From the NCBI GenBank assembly GCA_043228905.1, contig JBHGNT010000044.1, positions 1 through 64,000 of the forward strand: 64,000 nucleotides of DNA, written 5' to 3'. This DNA comes from Azolla caroliniana. Lineage: Eukaryota; Polypodiophyta. Positions 54,310 to 64,000 of this stretch are shown here, piece by piece. The notes beneath the pieces are model-generated. The model was not told the origin of the DNA and ran no database searches. It was given only the letters and a program-made list of their open reading frames with translations. Position numbers and translations under genes: made by a program. Positions within the stretch are counted from its first letter, which is position 1. Every line of letters begins with the position of its first letter.

Positions 54310-57236
54310 GCTAGCTACGACATGGAATTAAAAAATCAAGATTTTGAGACTCAGGACGAGAGACATGATGAAAATAGAAAACTTGGGGAGGGAGTTGAGA
54401 GGAGCCCTTGAGTAAATTAAAATGTTCATACCTGGCTCGTGTGGTATCGGATTTTTATGTTCAAACATGCGAATCGAAGCTAACAACGCTAGCTATGATA
54501 TGGAATTAAAAAATCAAGATTTTGAAACTCAGGTCAAGAGACATGAAGAAATTAGCAAACTTGAGGACTGAGTTGAGAAGACCTAGTAGGTAACTTAAAA
54601 TGTTCATACCTGGCTCGTGTGATATCGGATTTTTGTGTTCAAACATGCGAATCGAAGCTAACAACGCTAGCTATGATATGGAATTAAAAACTCAAGATTT
54701 TTAAACTCGGGTCAAGAGACATGACGAAATTACCAAATTTGAGGAGGGAGTTGAGAAGAGCCATTGACTAAATTAAAATGTTCATACCTGGCTCGTGTGA
54801 TATCGGATTTTTGTGTTCATACATGCGAATCGAAGCTAACAATGCTAGCTACGATATGGAATTAAAAAATCAAGATTTTGAAACTCAGGACGAGAGACAT
54901 GATGAAAATAGAAAACATGGGGAGGGAGTTGAGAGGAGCCCTTGAGTAAATTAAAATGTTCATACCTGGCTCGTGTGCTATCGGATTTTTGTGTTCAAAC
55001 ATGCGAATCGAAGCTAACAACGCTAGCTATCATATGGAATTAAAAACTCAAGATTTTTAAACTCGGGTCAAGAGACATGACGAAATTACCAAATTTGAGG
55101 AGGGAGTTGAGAAGAGCCCTTGACTAATTTAAAATGTTCATACCTGGCTCGTGTGATATCGTATTTTTGTGTTCAAACATGCGAATCGAAGCTAACAATG
55201 CTAGCTACGATATGGAATTAAAAATCAAGATTTGGAAACTCAGGACGAGAGACATGATGAAAATAGAAAACTTGAGGAGGGAGTTGAGAGGAGCCCTTGA
55301 GTAAATTAAAATGTTCATACCTGGCTCGTGTGGTATCGGATTTTTGTGTTCAAACATGCGAATCGAAGCTAACAACGCTAGCTATGATATGGAATTAAAA
55401 AATCAAGATTTTTAAACTCGGGTCAAAAGACATGACGAAATTACCAAATTTGAGGAGGGAGTTGAGAAGAGCCATTGACTAAATTAAAATGTACATACCT
55501 GGCTCGTGTGATATCGGATTTTTGTGTTCATACATGCGAATCGAAGCTAACAATGCTAGCTACGATATGGAATTAAAAAATCAAGATTTTGAAACTCAGG
55601 TCGAGAGACATGATGAAAATAGAAAACTTGAGGAGGGAGTTGAGAGGAGCCCTTGAGTAAATTAAAATGTTCATACCTGGCTCGTGTGGTATCGGATTTT
55701 TGTGTTCAAACATGCGAATCGAAGCTAATAACGCTAGCTATCATATGGAATTAAAAAATCAAGATTTTTAAACTCGGGTCAAGAGACATGACGAAATTAC
55801 CAAATTTGAGGAGGGAGTTGAGAAGAGCCCTTGACTAATTTAAAATGTTCATACCTGGCTCGTGTGATATCGTATTTTTGTGTTCAAACATGCGAATCGA
55901 AGCTAACAACGCTTGCTATGATATGGAATTAAAAACTCAATATTTTTAAACTCGGGTCAAGAGACATGAAGAAATTAGCAAACTTCAGGAGGGAGTTGAG
56001 AGGAGCCCTTGAGTAAATTAAAATGTTCATACGTGGCTCGTGTGATATCGGATTTTTGTGTTCAAACATGCGAATCGAAGCTCACAACGCTAGCTATGAT
56101 ATGGAATTAAAAAATCAAGATTTTGAAACTCAGGTCGAGAGACATGATGAAAATAGAAAACTTGAGGAGGGAGTTGAGAGGAGCCCTTGAGTAACTTAAA
56201 ATGTTCATACCTGGCTCGTGTGCTATCGGATTTTTGTGTTCAAACATGCGAATCGAAGCTAACAACGCTAGCTATCATATGGAATTAAAAAATCAAGATT
56301 TTGAAACTCAGAGCAAGAGACATGAAGAAATTAGCAAACTTGAGGACTGAGTTGAGAAGACCTAGTAGGAAAATTAAAATGTTAATACCTGGCTCGTGTG
56401 ATATCGGATTTTTGTGTTCAAACATGCGAATCGAAGCTAACAACGCTAGCTATGATATGGAATTAAAAACTCAAGATTTTTAAACTCGGGTCAAGAGACA
56501 TGACGAAATTACCAACTTTGAGGAGGGAGTTGAGAAGAGCCCTTGACTAAATTAAAATGTTCATACCTGGCTCGTGTGATATCGGATTTTTGTGTTCATA
56601 CATGCGAATCGAAGCTCACAATGCTAGCTACGATATGGAATTAAAAAATCAAGATTTTGAAACTCAGGTCAAGAGACATAAAGAAATTACCAAACTTGAG
56701 GACTGAGTTGAGAAGACCTAGTAGGTAAATTAAAATGTTCATTCCTGGCTCGTATGGTATCGGTTTTTTGTGTTCAAACATGCGAATCGAAGCTAACAAC
56801 GCTAGCTATGATATAGAATTAGAAAATCAAGATTTTGAAACTCAGGTCCAGAGACATGATGAAAATAGAAAACCTTAGGACGGGGTTGAGAGGAGCCCTT
56901 GAGTAAATTAAAATGTTCTTACCTGGCTCGTGTGATATCGGATTTTTGTGGTCAAACATGCGAATCGAAGCTAACAACGTTAGCTATCATATGGAATTAA
57001 AAAATCAAGATTTTGAAACTCGGGTCAAGAGACATGAAGAAATTAGCAAACTTGAGGAGTGAGTTGAGAAGACCTACTAGGTAAATTAAAATGTTCATAC
57101 CTGGCTCGTGTGATATCGGATTTTTGTGTTCAAACATGCGAATCGAAGCTAACAACGCTAGCTGTGATATGGAATTAAAAACTCAAGATTTTTAAACTCG
57201 GGTCAAGAGACATGACGAAATTACCAAATTTGAGGA
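54310..57236 (+). repeat. 2.9-kb block, first copy (offset 6,764 bp)
   Basis: Rare variants match 61.1-64.0 kb at a constant 6,764 bp (38 x 178): ttatgttc (54455 and 61219), ggtcaaaaga (55421 and 62185), gtacatacc (55491 and 62255), aacttcagga (55981 and 62745) and gttaatacc (56381 and 63145). The correspondence runs to the right edge of the window, so the true block is longer. Confidence 0.87.
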
Positions 57237-59250
57237 GGGAGTTGAGAAGAGCCCTGGACTAAATTAAAATGTTCATACCTGGCTCGTGTGATATCGGATT
57301 TTTGTGTTCATACATGCGAATCGAAGCTAACAATGCTAGCTACGATATGGAATTAAAAAATCAAGATTTTGAAACTCAGGTCGAGAGACATGATGAAAAT
57401 AGAAAACTTGAGGAGGGAGTTGAGAGGAGCCCTTGAGTAAATTAAAATGTTCATACCTGGCTCGTGTGGTATCGGATTTTTGTGTTCAAACATGCGAATC
57501 GAAGCTAACAACGCTAGCTATCATATGGAATTAAAAAATCAAGATTTTTAAACTCGGGTCAAGAGACATGACGAAATTACCAAATTTGAGGAGGGAGTTG
57601 AGAAGAGCCCTTGACTAATTTAAAATGTTCATACCTGGCTCGTGTGATATCGTATTTTTGTGTTCAAACATGCGAATCGAAGCTAACAACGCTTGCTATG
57701 ATATGGAATTAAAAACTCAATATTTTTAAACTCGGGTCAAGAGACATGAAGAAATTAGCAAACTTCAGGAGGGAGTTGAGAGGAGCCCTTGAGTAAATTA
57801 AAATGTTCATACGTGGCTCGTGTGATATCGGATTTTTGTGTTCAAACATGCGAATCGAAGCTCACAACGCTAGCTATGATATGGAATTAAAAAATCAAGA
57901 TTTTGAAACTCAGGTCGAGAGACATGATGAAAATAGAAAACTTGAGGAGGGAGTTGAGAGGAGCCCTTGAGTAACTTAAAATGTTCATACCTGGCTCGTG
58001 TGCTATCGGATTTTTGTGTTCAAACATGCGAATCGAAGCTAACAACGCTAGCTATCATATGGAATTAAAAAATCAAGATTTTGAAACTCAGGGCAAGAGA
58101 CATGAAGAAATTAGGAAACTTGAGGACTGAGTTGAGAAGACCTAGTAGGAAAATTAAAATGTTAATACCTGGCTCGTGTGATATCGGACTTTTGTGTTCA
58201 AACATGCGAATCGAAGCTAACAACGCTAGCTATGATATGGAATTAAAAACTCAAGATTTTTAAACTCGGGTCAAGAGACATGACGAAATTACCAAATTTG
58301 AGGAGGGAGTTGAGAAGAGCCCTTGACTAAATTAAAATGTTCATACCTGGCTCGTGTGATATCGGATTTTTGTGTTCATACATGCGACTCGAAGCTAACA
58401 ATGCTAGCTACGATATGGAATTAAAAAATCAAGATTTTGAAACTCAGGTCAAGAGACATGAAGAAATTACCAAACTTGAGGACTGAGTTGAGAAGACCTA
58501 GTAGGTAAATTAAAATGTTCATTCCTGGCTCGTATGGTATCGGTTTTTTGTGTTCAAACATGCGAATCGAAGCTAACAACGCTAGCTATGATATAGAATT
58601 AAAAAATCAAGATTTTGAAACTCAGGTCCAGAGACATGATGAAAATAGAAAACCTTAGGACGGGGTTGAGAGGAGCCCTTGAGTAAATTAAAATGTTCTT
58701 ACCTGGCTCGTGTGATATCGGATTTTTGTGGTCAAACATGCGAATCGAAGCTAACAACGTTAGCTATCATATGGAATTAAAAAATCAAGATTTTGAAACT
58801 CGGGTCAAGAGACATGAAGAAATTAGCAAACTTGAGGAGTGAGTTGAGAAGACCTACTAGGTAAATTAAAATGTTCATACCTGGCTCGTGTGATATCGGA
58901 TTTTTGTGTTCAAACATGCGAATCGAAGCTAACAACGCTAGCTGTGATATGGAATTAAAAACTCAAGATTTTTAAACTCGGGTCAAGAGACATGACGAAA
59001 TTACCAAATTTGAGGAGGGAGTTGAGAAGAGCCCTGGACTAAATTAAAATGTTCATACCTGGCTCGTGTGATATCGGATTTTTGTGTTCATACATGCGAA
59101 TCGAAGCTAACAATGCTAGCTACGATATGGAATTAAAAAATCAAGATTTTTAAACTCGGGTCAAGAGACATGACGAAATTACCAAATTTGAGGAGGGAGT
59201 TGAGAGGAGCCCTTGACTAATTTAAAATGTTCATACCTGGCTCGTGTGAT
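55700..59250 (+). repeat. 10-monomer duplication, offset 1,780 bp
   Basis: aacttcagga at 55981 and 57761 and gttaatacc at 56381 and 58161 are 1,780 bp (10 x 178) apart, with all monomer types between in the same order. The copies differ at a few bases: agagcaag against agggcaag, ttagcaaac against ttaggaaac, and gcgactcgaag near 58,384. Confidence 0.85.
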
Positions 59251-61074
59251 ATCGTATTTTTGTGTTCAAACATGCGAATCGAAGCTAACAACGCTTGCTA
59301 TGATATGGAATTAAAAACTCAATATTTTTAAACTCGGGTCAAGAGACATGAAGAAATTAGCAAACTTGAGGAGGGAGTTGAGAGGAGCCCTTGAGTAAAT
59401 TAAAATGTTCATACGTGGCTCGTGTGATATCGGATTTTTGTGTTCAAACATGCGAATCGAAGCTAACATTGCTAGCTATGATATGGATTTAAAAAATCAA
59501 GATTTTGAAACTCAGGTCGAGAGACATGATGAAAATAGAAAACTTGAGGAGGGGGTTGAGAGGAGCCCTTGAGTAAATTAAAATGTTCATACCTGGCTCG
59601 TGTGATATCGGATTTTTGTGTTCAAACATGCGCATCGAAACTAACAATGCTAGCTACGACATGGAATTAAAAAATCAAGATTTTGAGACTCAGGACGAGA
59701 GACATGATGAAAATAGAAAACTTGGGGAGGGAGTTGAGAGGAGCCCTTGAGTAAATTAAAATGTTCATACCTGGCTCGTGTGGTATCGGATTTTTGTGTT
59801 CAAACATGCGAATCGAAGCTAACAACGCTAGCTATGATATGGAATTAAAAAATCAAGATTTTGAAACTCAGGTCAAGAGACATGAAGAAATTAGCAAACT
59901 TGAGGACTGAGTTGAGAAGACCTAGTAGGTAACTTAAAATGTTCATACCTGGCTCGTGTGATATCGGATTTTTGTGTTCAAACATGCGAATCGAAGCTAA
60001 CAACGCAAGCTATGATATGGAATTAAAAACTCAAGATTTTTAAACTCGGGTCAAGAGACATGACGAAATTACCAAATTTGAGGAGGGAGTTGAGAAGAGC
60101 CATTGACTAAATTAAAATGTTCATACCTGGCTCGTGTGATATCGGATTTTTGTGTTCATACATGCGAATCGAAGCTAACAATGCTAGCTACGATATGGAA
60201 TTAAAAAATCAAGATTTTGAAACTCAGGACGAGAGACATGATGAAAATAGAAAACATGGGGAGGGAGTTGAGAGGAGCCCTTGAGTAAATTAAAATGTTC
60301 ATACCTGGCTCGTGTGCTATCGGATTTTTGTGTTCAAACATGCGAATCGAAGCTAACAACGCTAGCTATCATATGGAATTAAAAAATCAAGATTTTGACA
60401 CTCAAGTCAAGAGACATGAAGAAATTAGCAAACTTGAGGAGTGAGTTGAGAACACCTAGTAGGTAAAATTAAAATGTTCATACCTGGCTCGTGTGATATT
60501 GGATTTTTGTGTTCAAACATGCGAATCGAAGCTAACAACGCTAGCTATGATATGGAATTAAAAAATCAAGATTTTGAAACTCAGGTCGAGAGACATGATG
60601 AAAATAGAAAACTTGGGGAGGGAGTTGAGAGGAGCCCTTGAGTAAATTAAAATGTTCATACCTGGCTCGTGTGCTATCGGATTTTTGTGTTCAAACATGC
60701 GAATCGAAGCTAACAACGCTAGCTATCATATGGAATTAAAAACTCAAGATTTTTAAACTCGGGTCAAGAGACATGACGAAATTACCAAATTTGAGGAGGG
60801 AGTTGAGAAGAGCCCTTGACTAATTTAAAATGTTCATACCTGGCTCGTGTGATATCGTATTTTTGTGTTCAAACATGCGAATCGAAGCTAACAACGCTTG
60901 CTATGATATGGAATTAAAAAATCAAGATTTTGAAACTCAGGTCAAGAGACATGAAGAAATTAGCAAACTTGAGGAGGGAGTTGAGAGGAGCCCTTGAGTA
61001 AATTAAAATGTTCATACGTGGCTCGTGTGATATCGGATTTTTGTGTTCAAACATGCGAATCGAAGCTAACAATG

Positions 61075-64000
61075 CTAGCTACGACATGGAATTAAAAAAT
61101 CAAGATTTTGAGACTCAGGACGAGAGACATGATGAAAATAGAAAACTTGGGGAGGGAGTTGAGAGGAGCCCTTGAGTAAATTAAAATGTTCATACCTGGC
61201 TCGTGTGGTATCGGATTTTTATGTTCAAACATGCGAATCGAAGCTAACAACGCTAGCTATGATATGGAATTAAAAAATCAAGATTTTGAAACTCAGGTCA
61301 AGAGACATGAAGAAATTAGCAAACTTGAGGACTGAGTTGAGAAGACCTAGTAGGTAACTTAAAATGTTCATACCTGGCTCGTGTGATATCGGATTTTTGT
61401 GTTCAAACATGCGAATCGAAGCTAACAACGCTAGCTATGATATGGAATTAAAAACTCAAGATTTTTAAACTCGGGTCAAGAGACATGACGAAATTACCAA
61501 ATTTGAGGAGGGAGTTGAGAAGAGCCATTGACTAAATTAAAATGTTCATACCTGGCTCGTGTGATATCGGATTTTTGTGTTCATACATGCGAATCGAAGC
61601 TAACAATGCTAGCTACGATATGGAATTAAAAAATCAAGATTTTGAAACTCAGGACGAGAGACATGATGAAAATAGAAAACATGGGGAGGGAGTTGAGAGG
61701 AGCCCTTGAGTAAATTAAAATGTTCATACCTGGCTCGTGTGCTATCGGATTTTTGTGTTCAAACATGCGAATCGAAGCTAACAACGCTAGCTATCATATG
61801 GAATTAAAAACTCAAGATTTTTAAACTCGGGTCAAGAGACATGACGAAATTACCAAATTTGAGGAGGGAGTTGAGAAGAGCCCTTGACTAATTTAAAATG
61901 TTCATACCTGGCTCGTGTGATATCGTATTTTTGTGTTCAAACATGCGAATCGAAGCTAACAATGCTAGCTACGATATGGAATTAAAAATCAAGATTTGGA
62001 AACTCAGGACGAGAGACATGATGAAAATAGAAAACTTGAGGAGGGAGTTGAGAGGAGCCCTTGAGTAAATTAAAATGTTCATACCTGGCTCGTGTGGTAT
62101 CGGATTTTTGTGTTCAAACATGCGAATCGAAGCTAACAACGCTAGCTATGATATGGAATTAAAAAATCAAGATTTTTAAACTCGGGTCAAAAGACATGAC
62201 GAAATTACCAAATTTGAGGAGGGAGTTGAGAAGAGCCATTGACTAAATTAAAATGTACATACCTGGCTCGTGTGATATCGGATTTTTGTGTTCATACATG
62301 CGAATCGAAGCTAACAATGCTAGCTACGATATGGAATTAAAAAATCAAGATTTTGAAACTCAGGTCGAGAGACATGATGAAAATAGAAAACTTGAGGAGG
62401 GAGTTGAGAGGAGCCCTTGAGTAAATTAAAATGTTCATACCTGGCTCGTGTGGTATCGGATTTTTGTGTTCAAACATGCGAATCGAAGCTAATAACGCTA
62501 GCTATCATATGGAATTAAAAAATCAAGATTTTTAAACTCGGGTCAAGAGACATGACGAAATTACCAAATTTGAGGAGGGAGTTGAGAAGAGCCCTTGACT
62601 AATTTAAAATGTTCATACCTGGCTCGTGTGATATCGTATTTTTGTGTTCAAACATGCGAATCGAAGCTAACAACGCTTGCTATGATATGGAATTAAAAAC
62701 TCAATATTTTTAAACTCGGGTCAAGAGACATGAAGAAATTAGCAAACTTCAGGAGGGAGTTGAGAGGAGCCCTTGAGTAAATTAAAATGTTCATACGTGG
62801 CTCGTGTGATATCGGATTTTTGTGTTCAAACATGCGAATCGAAGCTCACAACGCTAGCTATGATATGGAATTAAAAAATCAAGATTTTGAAACTCAGGTC
62901 GAGAGACATGATGAAAATAGAAAACTTGAGGAGGGAGTTGAGAGGAGCCCTTGAGTAACTTAAAATGTTCATACCTGGCTCGTGTGCTATCGGATTTTTG
63001 TGTTCAAACATGCGAATCGAAGCTAACAACGCTAGCTATCATATGGAATTAAAAAATCAAGATTTTGAAACTCAGAGCAAGAGACATGAAGAAATTAGCA
63101 AACTTGAGGACTGAGTTGAGAAGACCTAGTAGGAAAATTAAAATGTTAATACCTGGCTCGTGTGATATCGGATTTTTGTGTTCAAACATGCGAATCGAAG
63201 CTAACAACGCTAGCTATGATATGGAATTAAAAACTCAAGATTTTTAAACTCGGGTCAAGAGACATGACGAAATTACCAACTTTGAGGAGGGAGTTGAGAA
63301 GAGCCCTTGACTAAATTAAAATGTTCATACCTGGCTCGTGTGATATCGGATTTTTGTGTTCATACATGCGAATCGAAGCTCACAATGCTAGCTACGATAT
63401 GGAATTAAAAAATCAAGATTTTGAAACTCAGGTCAAGAGACATAAAGAAATTACCAAACTTGAGGACTGAGTTGAGAAGACCTAGTAGGTAAATTAAAAT
63501 GTTCATTCCTGGCTCGTATGGTATCGGTTTTTTGTGTTCAAACATGCGAATCGAAGCTAACAACGCTAGCTATGATATAGAATTAGAAAATCAAGATTTT
63601 GAAACTCAGGTCCAGAGACATGATGAAAATAGAAAACCTTAGGACGGGGTTGAGAGGAGCCCTTGAGTAAATTAAAATGTTCTTACCTGGCTCGTGTGAT
63701 ATCGGATTTTTGTGGTCAAACATGCGAATCGAAGCTAACAACGTTAGCTATCATATGGAATTAAAAAATCAAGATTTTGAAACTCGGGTCAAGAGACATG
63801 AAGAAATTAGCAAACTTGAGGAGTGAGTTGAGAAGACCTACTAGGTAAATTAAAATGTTCATACCTGGCTCGTGTGATATCGGATTTTTGTGTTCAAACA
63901 TGCGAATCGAAGCTAACAACGCTAGCTGTGATATGGAATTAAAAACTCAAGATTTTTAAACTCGGGTCAAGAGACATGACGAAATTACCAAATTTGAGGA
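61075..64000 (+). repeat. 2.9-kb block, second copy (offset 6,764 bp), cut by window end
   Basis: Counterpart of 54,310-57,236. Even small private changes such as accaactttgagg (near 56,512 and 63,276), the gctcacaatg variant and agacataaag are shared, so this is a recent duplication. It ends inside a monomer at the window edge. Confidence 0.87.

Larger units (their letters stand above)
1..64000 (+). repeat. Satellite DNA array, ~178-bp monomer, head to tail, fills the window
   Basis: The anchor aggaggg occurs at 1, 179, 357, 535 and 713, a period of exactly 178 bp, and the anchor ttaaaatgttc can be followed with the same period to the right edge. Every monomer lies in the same orientation and I saw no inverted unit. 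A monomer reads, in order: ttaaaatgttcatacctgg, a gatatcgg (or gatcccgg) block, a T tract, gcgaatcgaagctaac, gctagc, an A tract with aaaatcaagatttt, gagacatga, and aggagggagttgaga. About 360 monomers fit. Nucleosomal length, AT richness and HOR organisation are usual for eukaryotic centromeric or pericentromeric satellites; that role is inferred. I do not recognise the family. No unique sequence, gene or mobile element interrupts it. Confidence 0.98.
13350..64000 (+). repeat. Region B: subfamily with ggctcgtgtgatatcgg monomers and strong HOR
   Basis: Monomers carry ggctcgtgtgatatcgg, a T5 tract and ttcaaacatgcg. Each falls into a recognisable type by linked variants in its first half (for example gatataggat, gatatcgtat, ttcatacatgcg, gcgcatcgaaac) and second half (gaaactcagg or ttaaactcggg; gaagaaattagc, gacgaaattacc or gatgaaaatag). 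The types recur in fixed order, which defines HORs. Copies tens of kb apart can be nearly identical. No genes, RNAs or mobile elements were seen. Confidence 0.92.

Noticed and set aside
1-64000. CRISPR array
   Set aside because: The repeat is continuous with a 178-bp period and there are no unique spacers between short repeats and no cas genes.
1-64000. Bacterial or phage accessory region with genes
   Set aside because: No open frame exceeds about 80 codons in 64 kb, which excludes ordinary prokaryotic sequence; the structure is that of eukaryotic satellite DNA.
1-64000. Primate alpha satellite or a CENP-B box
   Set aside because: The period is 178 and not 171 bp, and I found no match to the CENP-B box pattern TTCGnnnnAnnCGGG on either strand; the nearest stretch, the reverse complement of ctcgggtcaagagacatgac, does not fit.
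1-64000. Arabidopsis CEN178 or a Brassica centromere satellite
   Set aside because: Only the length and a few short words (such as catatgg and ttgagaag) agree. That is too little to claim homology without an alignment.
1-64000. tRNA, rRNA or telomere repeats
   Set aside because: No TTTAGGG/TTAGGG runs, no conserved rRNA stretches and no tRNA-like arms were seen; the sequence is fully explained by the monomer.

Overview
The whole window is one tandem-repeat (satellite DNA) array. A head-to-tail monomer of about 178 bp runs from the first base to the last, roughly 360 copies, all in the same orientation. I found no protein-coding gene, RNA gene, transposon, CRISPR array or unique spacer. The size (one nucleosome plus linker), the AT-rich composition and the layered higher-order repeat (HOR) structure are typical of centromeric or pericentromeric satellites of eukaryotes, particularly plants. 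I do not recognise the monomer as any named satellite, so species and centromere function are inference.

Layout. Region A (1 to about 13,000) holds an older-looking subfamily whose monomers read ttcaaagatgcg and fall into two classes: an X class (ggctcgggtgatcccgg) and a Y class (ggcccatgtgatatcgg). It contains irregular HORs (a 3,508-bp block of 20 monomers, a 712-bp tandem duplication, a copy displaced by 4,249 bp), seven monomers with the same 13-bp deletion, and several recombined short monomers. A divergent transition zone (about 12,900-13,550) leads into region B (about 13,350-64,000), where monomers read ggctcgtgtgatatcgg and ttcaaacatgcg.

Region B is layered. 13.7-18.9 kb has a 5-monomer HOR of 827 bp containing a 115-bp short monomer, plus a 7-monomer (1,246-bp) duplication. 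From about 21 kb onward an 11-monomer HOR of 1,958 bp (monomer types called T1-T11 here) is the basic cassette. It has been expanded, trimmed and re-copied into composite blocks with offsets of 534, 712, 1,780, 1,957, 2,136, 2,491, 3,561, 4,094, 4,449, 5,161 and 6,764 bp. All are whole numbers of monomers to within a base or two. This is what unequal exchange or break-induced copying in register would leave.

Short open frames of about 60 codons recur once per monomer. They are by-products: 178 leaves remainder 1 on division by 3, so the frame shifts at every monomer and stops soon follow. No system of cooperating genes is present. The interest lies in the repeat architecture, the short dyad symmetries in each monomer, and the evidence of recombination both between and inside monomers.
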